64,000 bases of DNA from Oscheius dolichura (GCA_932521035.1 OW051494.1:9224001-9288000), one strand, 5' to 3'. Positions 43,501 to 56,440 are shown, counted from the first letter of the stretch. A program made the numbers and translations. The notes: generated by a model from the letters alone, not told the origin.

Positions 43501-46500
43501 CAGGAGGGATTCTAACTGGACTGGGGAGTGGTGAAGGGCCTCAGCTAGCCAACGGGAGAAGGCGTCGACCAATTGGACGGAGGTCTGAAGAAAAAAATAG
43601 GCCGGCGGGTAAAAAAACAGTAGACTATCGAATAAGAAGGGTTACGATAGTCAAAAAGATCTTACCTTGAAGGTACTGTAGTTCTGAACCTTTAAAACAT
43701 GGTTCATCAAGGTCACGGCCGATTCTAGCTCAATTACGGTAGGTTTAGCCCCTTCCGCGGTCATCTAAACATTCTCTTCTGTGTTTTTGTTACCGTAATC
43801 CCTGCCTGTGTGTGATATTTCCTGAAGAATGTGTCCAAATGCCCCGCGCAGTTATTCCAGGCGCTGACATACATATCTGTGGGGACTTCTACCACATAGG
43901 CTGCGAGATTCCTCATTATTGTGGAGAGTCGGGCAGGCCAGGTTTCTTGGAGATCTTCGAGGAGAAGTTGGATGAAAAGGACGGGAGAGAGGTCGGGGAA
44001 ATCGGCCAGCGACATGGCAACAACATTCCAGAAGGTATCCCCTCGGGGGATGTAGGAGTCGAAGAGTTGAAAACAGATTCCGGAGGAGGAGAGCTGAAAG
44101 AAGAATTTTCGAACTATTGAACAGCCAGAATTTGCAAAATTGGTGTACTGTAGCCTCTTGAACACAAAACTCGCCAAATTGGCCTACGGTAGCCAATTTC
44201 CCAACAAATTTTCGCTGGAAATGGACTTGAGCTGTTCCCCTACCTGATGGAGTGTCACCCTGAGCATTTGCTTCGCCACGCTTCGACTATTCCCAGTTAC
44301 GAAGACGTCCGTCTGATGCCAGGGATACAGCGGATGGTCTATCAATCTTGTCACAGTGTGGAGAATATTGAAAAGCATTGGAGCGGCCATTGACGGCTCG
44401 CGGTGAAGAAATGTCTCCACCGTGATGAGACAGAGAGAGATCGTCTCCTCGTCGAAGATCTCCTTCACCTCGTTACAGTATCCACACCTCATTTGGACGC
44501 TAAAATGGGTAATCTTCGTGGTAGGACCCAAGGAACCCCACTTATTCTCCCCTTTGGCCTTCTTTGCCGGTTCTTTCTTCTTCCCACGGCTCTTCTTCCT
44601 AATTGGGATCAAGGTTGTCTCATAGCCATTCTCCCCTTCGCTTTCTTGAATTGTTGTTACCGTAAGACTTTCTGGACGTATTAGGCCGTCATTCTCATCT
44701 TCTTCATCGGTAATATCTTCCCACATGGCGATTTCATTGTTTGGCTCTCCGTCGGAACATTTATGGGCTTGAGCTGGAAAAGAACAGTCAGAAAAATGGG
44801 AGGACATTTGTTACCTTGGAGAGTTTTGACGACAATTTGGATTAGACGAACGATGGCATCAGAAATGGGGGCCTGGTCGAAGCGGTACTAGAAAAATAAG
44901 GAGATTAGAAGGTAGAGAAACGATTACAATAACCCCTCTGTTGTCTATGAGCAATTTTGGGGGGTAAAACTGTTTCCAGGGAGTTTAGCATGGGTCATAG
45001 GGGGTAAAACCCGTGTCTATTGGATCAGGAGCTTATAAAACTCAGAAAACTCTTTCTGGGATCACTAGAATCAGGAGTTTTTTCGTAGATTCCCCATTCT
45101 CGCCGTAGAATCCCCATTCTTGTCGTAATCCAGCTCCCTTACCGTTTTGCCCTACCAACCATCCATAACATAGCTTTGCAGTCTTCCAATTACCGTATCC
45201 ATTAGCCTCTTTCTAGAGAAATTCCCGAAACATCCGTGCCGTGGTACGGTAGCTGCCCCGCTTCCTTCCAAGCGTTTATCTCACCTTATAAAGTATCAGG
45301 ACCAATGAATTCAGCCACAGGTGCCTTGTATGCTGGTTCAGGAGCTTCAAAGAATAGGAAGTTGTTCCTTGGTCCGACGCCAATTGTTGTGGTGAAGGCA
45401 GATGGATCAGTAGCTGAACTACAGTGGGAAGAAGTTGATTTCCTGGAATTTTTTGTTCGCCAGGTCCAATTTTTCCCTTACCAATGACCAAATTAGCGTC
45501 CAAAATCTCTGGGAGGCCAGAAATAAACGCGTTGCAGACGGCGGATTTGCGAAGGCGAGCAGGCGGAATGGTAAAACATTTCTCTGTATTGGAATAACCC
45601 AACAGGGTGCAGAAATGACGAAATAGGACGGATTGTTTCTTTGCATTGGCTTTTTCATCCGTTGGAGTCGAATTTTTGTTACTGAAATGGAAAAATTACG
45701 ATATTTGCAGTGATAAATAGAGAAAAATTAAAGATTATACGATGTTTACCAGTGTAAACAGGGCTCTCGTTGGAATAAACTGAGAAAGAAGATAGTCATG
45801 CTCAAAATGAGATGAGTTACCGTGATTTTGTTGCTTGTAATGGTGCTTTTTGATTCAAGACTGTTTTACCACTGTAAAAGGAGTTTTACTGGCAGTGTTA
45901 TACGGGAAAACAGGGTAAAATGAGGTCCATAAGCCGGTGATTAACCCTCCGTCCAATCAATCTAGCCAATTCGCTTCCCCTCCATACATGGGCAAACGCC
46001 CGGGCTCGCCTGTTTACGTAATATATCCTCAGTCAACGTTCGTGGGACTACAAATGTTTTTGTCGGAGCGATTGAGATGTGACAGGGTTCATTCGAATCG
46101 TATTGACATGCTCTCCAACTAGATCTTTTAATTTTTTAAATCGGCCAAGAAATAGCCGAGATACGGACACAAACATCCGACACTACCGTCTACGCTCAGA
46201 AACGGGCGCGCCCGAAATTGGGCGTTTGCCCCCTCCTCCAATCTGGTCAATTAGTCCCATCCCCTCTAAAAATCTCCCTACTTACCTCAAAAAGGCGACA
46301 AATAGAGAAATAACCAGGTATACGGTATGCCTCTCCGGATTTTCCATGTCCACGACCCTGTTGAGTAACAGGCACATGTTGCTCTCCTCATCCGTGAATT
46401 CTCGAAGTCTACCGTAGCCTCCTGTAGGAAATTTTATAGAGAAATTTATAAAGGTAAAAAGCTGAAATATTTGAGAGAAAATGTGGAAGGATTGTGCGTT

Positions 46501-49500
46501 TTCTATTGAAAAGTCTCGTGAAATGCAACAGTTCACACCGTGCTGAATTGAAAAATTGAAAATTGAAGAAAGAAAGTGGAAAAAGTAGAAGAAGAAACAC
46601 GGAAAATATGGTTGCAGTAGAAGAATTCGCACAGTCCTTTAAATTTTAATTTTAATTTTTTAGGGAGAAGAAAGAAGAAAAGACAGGAGAGAAGAATGAA
46701 ATGGTCCCCGGGGTACTCCAAAATACCGTAACCTCATCTTGAATTGCTTCTGCTTTTTTTGAAAAAGAGACCTTTTGATAGTCTAAATTTCATTATTATC
46801 CTAATCGAATCAAACCAAAAATCAGCTAAAAATTATTGATCAAACGCTGCATGAGGGAAAAAGAAACGTTCCAGAGGTTATTTCCAACGTTTTCTTTATT
46901 TATTCTCTACTCTTGCCATGTAAGACTTTAAAACGGGATAATAAATTGTCTAAAAGCATAAAATGTTGCCATTGAACGCCCAGAAGTCAAAACGCCGCTA
47001 ACCCCCCGATTCAGCATCAATTGGCCCATCTGTACTTCGGTTACAGTTGTAAAAGATCGCATTGCTTCGGTCCTGCACAAAATTGTGAAAAAATATACTC
47101 GGATTTAACTGGAAATTGATCCAAACTGGAACACGGTCGAAATGGTCAAAATAGATGAGGTCAATAGCCGAAAAGGTGGACCAAATCGGCTACAGTTGAC
47201 CATTTGCCCTCTAGAAACCTATTTTGAATGATTTCCAGTCACTGACGACTCTTTTTGTGTTATTTTAAACATTAAAGTAGGGAAATATCAGGCTGAAGAG
47301 GTTACGAGATTGTTAGAAAGCTCTTGTTTAAGTGTAGAAGCTGTGTAAAGCATAGAGGAGGGTTTGGAGGCAGAGGCACGGGGGCAGGGGATCAAAGTTC
47401 CATTTCATTCTCTCTTTTCTGTCTTTTTTCTTTTCCAATACGTGTTTTTTGCTTTAGCCAAGTCACATGTTAAAAGGCATACCAGAAGAATATGCTGGAC
47501 TTGTTAAAGAAGAAGATGCGACTTCGGAACTAACTGAAAGGAAACGGGATGAGAAGCTGGAAGACTCTCAGACGAAGGCTTTCTATCATTCCGCTCTTTT
47601 CCCGAAAACAGTTAGAACAAGCAGGGTAGGGGCGAGGCCAGAGAGAGAAAGAGTGAAATGAGGAGAAGTAAACATAACACAGAGAGTTAGATACAGGCAG
47701 GGTTACTGTAGCTACTTTTAGAGGAGAAGAAGAGAAAGGGAAGAAAGGAGAGACAGGGACAGCTACATGCAGGGGGCAAACCATACGAGGCAGCAGGGAG
47801 ACGAGACTGGCGGCTGCTCCCATCTGGGCCAGTTGCCGACGCCAACGGTTCACTACTCGAACCATTGTGACGACACGGAGGATCTTGACACGGCAGGACA
47901 AGGCGGCGGCGGAGAGGCGACCACGCCGACGGCCACCGGCGTGTTGATGTCGACGAGCAATTGTCACTACGAGATGTGTGGAAGAAGAGAAGCAGAGGAA
48001 GGAGATGGAGAAGGGCAGTGGTTAGGCAAAAGGACAGAAAAAAATAGAGAGGGAGACACACAAAAGAGGTGACGTGATTGTTGTGGTTTCTTTTGGACAA
48101 AAATATAAAGTGACGGACATGGGGACGAAACTTACCGTGAACAGAAAAAGATGAGGGGGGATACGGTATACATGTTTAGTACTGTCCGTTTCCTGTGGAT
48201 ATTTTACTGTCGACGGTTATTTTGAGCGACTCGGCCCTCGATAGTCCTCTTCCCTGCACCCGTTAAGTCTCGACATGGGGATCATCTTTATTCAAAACTG
48301 TTACAAAACTGTGCCGCCTTTATACCTTTGTCTTGCCGAGAGTTTACGGGGGCAGGTGATGGGACTATCGAGGACCGAGCCAGAGGTCGAATATAAAGAG
48401 GACGTACCGCGTTACCCCCGCTCAACATGTATACCGTATCCTTGTCCCTGATTTTAGTGGCAGAGGCGTAGAAGTGTAACAGACGTGTGGTAAAAATACA
48501 CAAAAAAAAGAACAAAAAGACACGCGTGGTGGCTTTTTTCTGACTAAAAATAACCGACCTGTTGGCTCTGGTAAATTAGAGAACAATTGATGGCGAAGAG
48601 CGTTATACTCTTTCAGCATCCGAGCAATACTTCTGGCGGAGGTGACGCCTTCAATGGCTCGCCTGGCTTTTCCCAACTTCCTCTGGTAGGCGTCAGACAT
48701 CGGATCAGAGTGCATTAAATCTATAAAAGGTCCTGAAACGAAGAAAATTGGGAAAACCTTGAACAAAGACAGTCTCTTCGCTCTGACTATTCAACTGGGC
48801 TTCGAGGACTAGGGTCTCGAAGCGCTGGATGAAGAAGTCGAAAGAGAGGGTCTGTTCTTCTGGCAGCTGGGTGAGGAGGATTTTTATGGCGTTGACGATT
48901 AGGGGCCGGTCGACGATGCACTCGTCGAATTGTCCCTCGAAGCAGAAGCAGATCAGCTGAAAAGGGAATGAATTTTTGGTGGAAAGGGAAAAAATCGGGG
49001 AAAAAACGGAAAATTTCAGGCACGTGTGCTCTTGACCAATTATCTCTCCAACTGACCTTTAAAACATTCGATGGCAGTGCCTTTAATGCTATGATGCTTC
49101 TCTGTGCCACGGACGCGTTTTGATCGTAGATAGAGACCACCACATGGTAGAACAGCCCGGCCAGTGCCGTCTGTATTACCCGATGGCTCTTGACCACCTT
49201 TGCCCTAGCCAGATGGGCCATCACGTATCCATAGCCGACGGAATTAAACCTCATCTTCCAGTCCTTATTGGTAAAATCTTTGTGAACAATTTTCCAGAAG
49301 ACGTCCTCCCCGGCGGGGAAACTGACACAGTGGAGGAGGAGGAGAGCCGCCACCTCGCCAACTTGGACAAAATCCGAGCGCAGCCGTGTCCACAATTTGG
49401 TTACCATGTGATTTTCCATGATCCAGATGAGGAATCCGCGGTATTCTCGGCGGGTATTCACCAGGGACTCGCAATGGAGACAGAGGAGTTTGAGACTGCT

Positions 49501-52500
49501 CAAGACGAAGAATTCTACGTCCGGATCTTCTGCCTGATCCAGGGAGAGTAGCAGGGCTTTGATCAGCTTCAATTGGGCGGGAAGAGCCTCCATTTGGAAG
49601 CGGAATCGCCCCACCGAGGTGTCCCAGAATTCGGCTTGAACCGTGGGGAGGGACGGCGGCCCTCCGGTGGGGGTTGCCCCCTTCAGTCCTTCGACATGAC
49701 TGGTTGTGACGACTTGGCAAGTCTCCCGGCCGACGTCTCCCTCCGTCAGGGTGTAGGCTTGGATCATTTCGGACTCGATTTCTTCTGTTGGCAGAATCCC
49801 GACGAATTCGACGGGCTGGGAATATTCGGCAGCCCGTTGGAGCGACAGTCCGCCTTGAAGACTATCCTGCATCGAGAAACTGGCAGCGGGAGAGACTGAA
49901 AAGGAAAATTTGGTAACAAAAACCTTTAAACTTTTAATTTTCTGGGTTCTAAAGCGAATTTCAGGGAAAAGATTGGAGAAAATTGGAAATTGGGTGCGCT
50001 GACCATGTTTTGATTCCTGTAACGCCGAAAACCACCATTTTTGCGAAATTTTGAGTGTCTATTGAATTTTTGCATTGCCTATCGTATTCTATAGCCTCTG
50101 TACTTTAATTTTAACATAAATACTCCTTTGAAATAATAGCAGAATCGCTTCAGGACCCATCTCTACCCCGAGAGGACCTAGGATGACAAACTGGGCCCCA
50201 TTTCTCCCTCCAAAATAAGATTTTTCCTGATTAACTTCTCTTTTTTGCTGCAGTACCTGCTTTACTAGTTCCTGGAGCTGTCATGGGTGACAAAAGTGTA
50301 CTAGGATGGGAGGATGACGCGTCCTCCTGCGGCTCATACGGTTCATCTTCCGTTGCCGTGATGGGAACCTCGTTCTTCGGACTGACTGATTCAATTATTT
50401 GCATTAGCATCTGTTGAAGGAATACGGCTTGCTGACAGGCTGAATTGTTGAGATTTTTGGCTGTGATTAGGGAAAATGTACCGGAACAGTCAGCAAATCC
50501 GTCGAGTTCGGGATTCTTGCACTCGTGAGGAGTTGTTCGAAGAGGAACAGAGAGGAGGCAGGCTAGACAGCTGAACAGCTTCTCGTTCATGGCTGGCTTA
50601 TCGTAGATCGAGGATTCGTTCAGTTTTAACTGAAAGTAGGAGGATAAGTAGTGGTGATGCTCGTTACTGCAACGATTTTCAGTTCAGGACCCCAAATCAG
50701 CCAAAAACAAAGTGTTTTTCCATTTGGCTGCACAACTGGGTTCGGTTATCCATAGTCCGATTCGCTGCAATCGTAAATTCTCGGCAAACGGATCATCTTT
50801 ATTCAAAAATGTTACAAAACTGTGTCGCCTTTATATCTCTGTCTTGCCGAGACTTTACGGGTGAAGAGGGATCGGACTATCGAAAACCCAGCCTTGGCTG
50901 TCTAACTGTGGCGCGCGATCACCCCCTTTCTTGACAATTGGAGCTCCTAAAACGTTCTCCACCCCATAAAATCCGATGTTTTTCGCTTCAAGACCCCTGT
51001 GAGTCTTCCGGTTGTCTAACTGTGTCTAAAAAATCTACCTGGAGTACAATAATATCGATAATAACGACATGGATGCTGACGTCATCATCCTCCAGGTCCA
51101 ATTCTCCTAACGGCGGTATGTAGAGATTTGGTAGATTCCTGAGAGCGACACAAAATTGATCCAGTAGCATTCCCAATGAGATGGTGATTTCGAGCCGCGA
51201 TAGAAGCTAAACATTTCTTCTAAAGACCCTAAAATTCCAATCCTTACATGAAGCCATTGAAGAGACCGAAACAGTTCGTCATAATCATAGCCGGCTAGGC
51301 GCTTGTTGACGAATTCGAAGACTTTCACCGCGTCTACCGGGTAAAGGTCGGGTTCGAAAATCTTCCCAAGGAGGACTTTCAGCTCTGGTTGATCTTCCTC
51401 GGTACAGTTGTCATGGACAAGTTGGAGCCAGTGGGGAATGACCCGGGTCCAGGTCTCGAGAGAGATGACATCGTACGGCATCAGGGAGAGGAGCCTACAG
51501 TATGATATTTTCTCATTTTATGGTCATTTTTACCGGCTCAAGGCTTCTTTTATCTGATCAAACGGTGGCCGTCCGTCGTATTCGTCAACCTGTTGAGGAG
51601 AAAGAGTACTGATGAAGACATCGTCATGAACACGGATAGCCATGTTGATCCAGTCACAGACGAACTAAAAACAGCCATTTATCCCATTATTCGGATATAT
51701 TTTAATAGGAAACCCATGAAGTACGCCGTTTGGAACATTTTGCTGGTAATATTATCAATTTTGAACCATATAATTCCCCGCGAATTTGATTAGAAGGCAA
51801 TTGTGAGCTGGAAACACCCATTTGGAGATATTCAACCATTTTGAACTAATTTTTCTCCAGATTTTGGTGTTTTTCGATAAATATTTTTGGTCTGCCGTAA
51901 TCAGTTGAAAATTATGTATTTTATGAACCTAGTATTCTAACAATGTAAGAATTTTAGGCGTTTTTATGGGAAAAAACGGTGAAAATTTTGAAAAACTGGG
52001 AAAATAGCCCTTACATCGGTTTTCAGCTGTTCCAGCAGTGCTCCGAGTCCATCGTTGGGCAGCAGAGCGGTCGTCGAAAACCATTGGAACACATTGTACA
52101 TCATATATCCAATAGCTTTCTTGTCCGCGATTTCTGTCGGCGGGCAGAGGGCCGCCATGAGCCAGACCCCAAACCGGGACAGCATTCTTCTCTCGTCCGC
52201 CATTTTGTCTATTTCCTGGAAAATTAGGATCCAATTTTGTCCTTTTTTTGGGGAAATTATGTTTTAGGTGGCTTGTTGTCTAACTGTGTCTCATTTTCCT
52301 AGTTTTCAGCGAACCTTTCCCATGGAATGGCCTCCTTCCAGTTGGCGTAGCCATTTTGGTCTCTTGCCCTCGGTTTCTGCTCCTTCGAATGTCGTTGTTT
52401 CCCGCAACAGCTTTACTACGGCCTCGACCGTATCCCACATAATGGCATTTCCCCAGATGACACCAGCTCCGTGATGGAGTAAATGGGGAGACGAGCCAGG

Positions 52501-55500
52501 TGGATGCAGCAGTTGGAGACACTCCTGGCACAGGCGGAGCGGGACAAAGCCATGGGTTCTGATACAATCCGGAGAGCAGCAGATAGCCACGGCTAGGCGG
52601 GACTGCGACTGGCATTCCTGAAAAAATACGGTAGATTTTAGCCGGGAAAAATCGTAAATTAGCCCGGGAAGCACCGTAATCTGAGTATCTTTCAGTTAGA
52701 GCACGATTACGCCCCTATTTGGAGAAGAAACGTGGGAGGAGAGCCCCCGCCCCTCTTCCGGCTCTACTGCGGTCTAAAATTTCGACCGTCGATTGACCAA
52801 AATCGCATCTAAACTGGTTCCAAAACTTCATTAGCCTACCCATTTTTAGGTGAAATTTTCCTATATATACTCCCGCTGGCCGGCTGAAATCATTCATCAT
52901 GACATCTGCCTACATTGGAGTCGGTGGTGGAGCTGGAGGCGCACCCGCGCAAAGCGCCTATTTCGGTGTTGGTGGAGCCCCCGCGGGCGGCGCCGGCGGC
53001 AAGACGGCTGGTGGAGCACTCGCGCCGACTGGTGGTGCGGGCGCCACTAGCGCATACTTCGGCGTTTCTCAAGGTACGTTATTTGCTTACCTTTCGTGTT
53101 GTTTCATATTGTACTTTCTGTGTTTTCGTGTTACCGTTCGTGTTTTATAGGCGGTGCAGGCGCTGGTCAGAGCGCATACTTCGGTGTTGGTGCTGCGCCC
53201 GTCCTCTCGCCCGGCGGCTCTGCACCTCCCGCACCCGCACCCGGTGGTTCTTCAACGATGACTGCTGTTGGAGGAGTGGCCCCTGGATCCACGATGACCG
53301 CCCTCGGCGCTCCTCTCGGAGCCTCGACCATGACTGCCGTCGGTGGCCTGCCTCCTGGATCAACCATGACTGCCGTTGGAGGACTCCCTCCCGGTTCTAC
53401 CATGACCGCCGTTGGAGGAGCCCCTACTGGAGCCTCGACTATGACTGCCGTTGGAGGAGTGGCCCCTGGATCAACCATGACTGCCGTTGGTGCCGTTCCC
53501 GGTCAATCTACCATGACGGCCGTTGGAGGAGCCCCTATTGGAGCCTCGACTATGACTGCTGTTGGAGGCCTGCCTCCGGGATCTACGATGACTGCCGTTG
53601 GAGGAGCCCCTGGAGGCCGTTCAACGATGACTGCCGTTGGTGGCCTGCCTCCTGGATCGACCATGACTGCTGTTGGTGGTCTCCCTCCCGGATCCACAAT
53701 GACCGCCGTTGGAGGTCTTCCTCCCGGATTTACGATGACTGCTGTCGGTGGAGCCCCGGCTGGAGCCTCGACAATGACTGCTGTTGGAGGTCTCCCTCCT
53801 GGTTCTACCATGACCGCCGTTGGAGGAGCCCCTATTGGAGCCTCGACTATGACTGCTGTTGCCGGTGCCCCTGTTGGAGGAGCCTCTACGATGACCGCCG
53901 TCGGAGGAGCCCCTGGAGGACGTTCGACAATGACTGCCGTTGGAGGAGTGGCCCCTGGATCCACGATGACCGCCGTCGGCGCTCCTCTCGGAGCCTCGAC
54001 CATGACTGCCGTTGGAGGCCTTCCTCCCGGATCCACGATGACCGCCGTCGGAACCGTTGGAGGAGGTCGTTCGACCATTACCGCTGTCGGTGGCCTGCCT
54101 CCTGGATCTACCATGACTGCTGTTGGAGGCCTTCCTCCCGGATCCACGATGACTGCTGTCGGTGGAGCACCGGCTGGACCTTCGACGATGACTGCCGTCG
54201 TGTCTACCCGATCCCCCGCCGGCGCCAACGGCACGTCCGGCTACTTCTGTGCCACGGGTGGTGACAATGCCGGCCCCCAGACGTCGTGCTACTTTTCTGC
54301 TCCTGGTGGTTCCACGGGTGGCGGTGTGCCGAAGACTACTCCCAAGCCGGTCACCAACAATGCCGGCCAGGGACCCGGCCAGTCGTGCTACATGGCTACG
54401 GGAGGAGGCGGCGGCGCCGATGGAGGAAACGCCTCGGCCTACTTTGCCCCGAAGTAGAGCTCCCGTCGTAGGCCCGAATGACACTTGAATAAAGATGTGT
54501 CGGATCCAATTGTTTCTTGTCTCTATTTGTTTTGATCTCGACTCTTTTTCTTGAAGGCCTCTTGTCTTCTCTTTGATTTCTCGCGATTTCTTTTCTAGCA
54601 GTTGAGCGAGAATACGGTAGAAGCTGGCGTTTTCTGGCTTATTCCTTGGTTTTCGATCATTTTCCCCCCAGTCTACTCATAAAATGTGTTCGCCCCCAAT
54701 TCAGCGGCGGACTCGAGCTGGCATTTTGAGTGTAATCAGAGCCATTGTCTCTCTTCCGGAGTGCTTAGCAAAATGGCAGCAGCGACAAGAAAAGAGAGGG
54801 CAAGCCGCACGCAATCGTCGTCGTGACTGGTGTACTTGAGCGGCGCTCATTTGAGAGGGCATTAACTATGGTTTGGGAGGTCAAAAAACAGCCGAGCCGA
54901 GCTGGAAATTCCCTTTTTACCGTAATCTTGTACTGGCGAACAAAAAAAATTAAAGGTCCGTTAGCAAAAGTCTCAAAGAACCGTGAAATTTCCGTAATAT
55001 ATCGACTACGCCGTCCCTTATTCTTCGAAGCCCCTCGTCTGGGTTGCTGTACCCCGCCCCAGGCACAATTTTTCCCATTTTAAAGGGTTCTCGACGTTTC
55101 TGTCAATATTTCTCAAAAGTACCGTAATCCTGGAAAGTGCTCCTTTTAAAATTTTACTCGTTTTCGCCCCCCGCGCCATTCTTTACTCATTGCCGCTCCT
55201 GGGTTACTGTAGCACGTTCCAGATCCCGGTTTCCGCCATATTACCGTATTCCAGTTGATCCAAATTTCATTTATTGACGGTACAGTACCCTGAGCAGCGG
55301 TCCTTTAAAAATTCTCCCTACTTTTCCCCTTCCCACTGCTATATTTCGTTCTCTCCTCACCTGTCGTCCACAAGTAGTACTGCTCGCCGGCAGAGGTTGA
55401 ACTTGTGGCAATAGTTGCGCCTTCCTCTCTCCCAAAACGTTGTCAGCACATCGTTTACAGAGAAAAACGGGCGGAGAAGTGTCCGCCACATCTGCGCATA

Positions 55501-56440
55501 TCATCGGATCGTAGCATCTCCTAACACTGGGGCCCTTATCCGCACAATTGTTGGCTTGACACGGAACCGCTGACCAGGCTAAATTTTTTAGGCTTTTAAT
55601 CGTTGTGGGACCCATATATTACCGTGAACTTTATACTGTATCGTTTTTCTGTGCAGGATTTGTGGATTGGAGAAGGGCCAATAGTGGAAAAGGAGATTGG
55701 CAGCAGCGACTCGGGATTCGCAGGTTCCTTTAGCGATCACTTGCATAAGATCGCTGTAGACGTCGGTACTGCACTGCATGACACCTTCAGTTATCCAGGT
55801 ATGAAGGCCTAAAGCCGTTAATTGTTAAATTTTGAGAGAAGAAGGGTCATACAAGGATCTGTTCCGTGCTGAAGGACCAACATTAGGACGCCAGGCACGG
55901 TCATTTTTATCAGGGTCTCTCCTGTTATTGAGAAGGGAAGAACACAATCCGCCAGGAGGTGAACAATCTAGAAAATGGAAATGAACTCAAAAAACATTGC
56001 TGTTCCGAGTGTTTTTGGTACTTTTCCCTCTGAAACTGGCTCAGCGCGCCCAGAACCCGAAATTTTGTGATCCGATTCGGCTCCCTTTCCTGTTCCTCCT
56101 ACCCTACCTGTTTATTCAATTCACTTGGCAGGATTCCCAGCTGTGCTGCCAGCAATACTGGCAGCTGTTCCAATGTGTCCCTGTCCAAAAAGAGCATCAA
56201 AGCTTTGAGTGTATCTAAAATGGCCTCGCCGATGCCTGAAACATGAGTCGGTCATCCTTCTCTTTTCCGTTTCTTACTTGTTTGGTTTGACGTAATCAGA
56301 GGAAATACTTCTAAGAGATTACTGACAGCATAGAAGAGACCAGAATAGTTGAGATTCGGATAGCTGCCCCATCGCGCCGGATCAGTTGAGAATTTCTCAC
56401 AAAAATACATCTGATCCCGTGGAAAGTCCTTCAGAAATCT
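40578..56440 (-). CDS. unc-79: UNC-79 homologue, NALCN sodium-leak channel complex subunit
   Basis: At least 25 in-phase minus-strand exons follow the order of vertebrate UNC79. Landmarks (right to left): SYPNLNYSGLFYAV (56.3 kb), LLFHYWPFSNPQI (55.7), PPVFLCKRCADNV (55.5), MLSRFGVWLMAALC (52.1), CDWINMAIRVHDDVF (51.6), MPYDVISLETWTRV (51.4), SLKLLCLHCESLV (49.4), FTNKDWKMRF (49.2), FFIQRFETLVLEAQL (48.8), CFTIPPARLRKSAVCNAFI (45.5), DEETISLCLITVETFLHRE (44.4), CNRALIRERDK (43.5), RTVIRFIPWL (43.0), VRVLSWLLLGALHANH (41.5), QLWTVYCERAAV (41.3), FWARVTPAILQLL (41.2), ending SPYYNV at 40578. No in-frame stop was seen. UNC-79 is a very large cytoplasmic helical-repeat protein that, with UNC-80, stabilises the NALCN leak channel in neurons. 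Larger introns are at 41.6-43.0, 46.4-48.5 and 52.6-55.4 kb. The N-terminal exons lie right of 56440. Confidence 0.92.
41702..42144. mobile_element. Foldback element in an UNC-79 intron
   Basis: Arms of about 140 bp (41702-41840 and 42010-42144) are inverted copies, with ends ATTATTATGTG and CACATAATAAT. The short loop has no frame. The rest of this intron (42145-42990) shows AT-rich sequence and no gene. Confidence 0.75.
45985..46240. repeat. Imperfect inverted repeat in an UNC-79 intron
   Basis: GGGCAAACGCCCGGGCTCGCC near 45990 is inverted as GGGCGCGCCCGAAATTGGGCGTTTGCCC near 46205, with a loop of about 190 bp. GC-rich ends in AT-rich surroundings suggest a small foldback element. Confidence 0.5.
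47285..47661 (+). other. Weak coding-like stretches in a large UNC-79 intron
   Basis: On the plus strand, GKYQAEEVTRLLESSCLSVE (about 47280) and, after a TTTAG, MLKGIPEEYAGLVKEEDATS with a Glu/Lys-rich continuation (47467-47661) read like pieces of a protein. I see no family and no full exon structure. It may be a fragment of an inserted gene or chance. Confidence 0.2.
48230..48381. mobile_element. MITE of the UNC-79-intron family, copy 1
   Basis: Ends CTCGG(T/C)CCTCGATAGTC and the inverted GACTATCGAGGACCGAGCC enclose about 150 bp. Inside are the inverted GTTAAGTCTCG/GAGAGTTTACGG pair and the phrase CTTTATTCAAAACTGTTACA. Related copies: 50732-50893, 57226-57379, 57652-57798, 58411-58548, and a solo end near 60530-60560. 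Confidence 0.75.
50732..50893. mobile_element. MITE of the UNC-79-intron family, copy 2
   Basis: Contains TCATCTTTATTCAAAAATGT and GAGACTTTACGGGTG; the left end is worn. It lies between UNC-79 exons. Confidence 0.65.
52862..52869 (+). promoter_or_regulatory. TATA box of the SSQ-like gene
   Basis: TATATATA 37 bases before the start codon at 52899. Short leaders with a TATA box are common in highly expressed nematode sperm genes. Confidence 0.5.
52899..54457 (+). CDS. SSQ-like (sperm-specific family class Q) Gly/Ala/Ser-rich repeat protein, nested in UNC-79
   Basis: Two exons (52899-53073, 53151-54457) encode about 490 residues. The N-terminus has several SAYFGVG units (MTSAYIGVGG start). The middle has about 25-30 units of 10-13 residues around STMTAVGG with linkers such as LPPG, APIGA or APGGR. 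The C-terminus returns to S(A/C)YF motifs (NASAYFAPK end). The SAYFGVGG start and STMTAVGG repeats agree with what I remember of C. elegans SSQ proteins, expressed in sperm; biochemical role unknown. AATAAA at 54488 and the TATA box fit a compact gene. It lies wholly in one UNC-79 intron on the opposite strand. Its GC-rich repeats keep other frames open (see rejected list). Confidence 0.75.
54488..54493 (+). terminator. Polyadenylation signal of the SSQ-like gene
   Basis: AATAAA about 30 bases after the stop codon. Confidence 0.6.
54494..55360. other. UNC-79 intron remainder, no feature
   Basis: Several TACCGTA/TACTGTA palindromes but no exon or clear repeat. A plus-strand frame at 54823-55083 has no motif. 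Confidence 0.4.

Noticed and set aside
46997-47075. A short minus-strand exon-like end (CNRSTDGPIDAESGG)
   Set aside because: It follows an AG and ends at a stop, but the neighbouring UNC-79 exons connect without it and no partner exon was found.
53503-54484. Long minus-strand frames (243 and 287 codons) and a 449-codon second plus frame over the SSQ-like gene
   Set aside because: Tandem units with a length divisible by three and high GC content keep several frames open at once. Only the frame with SAYFGV, a spliced start and a poly(A) signal is called.
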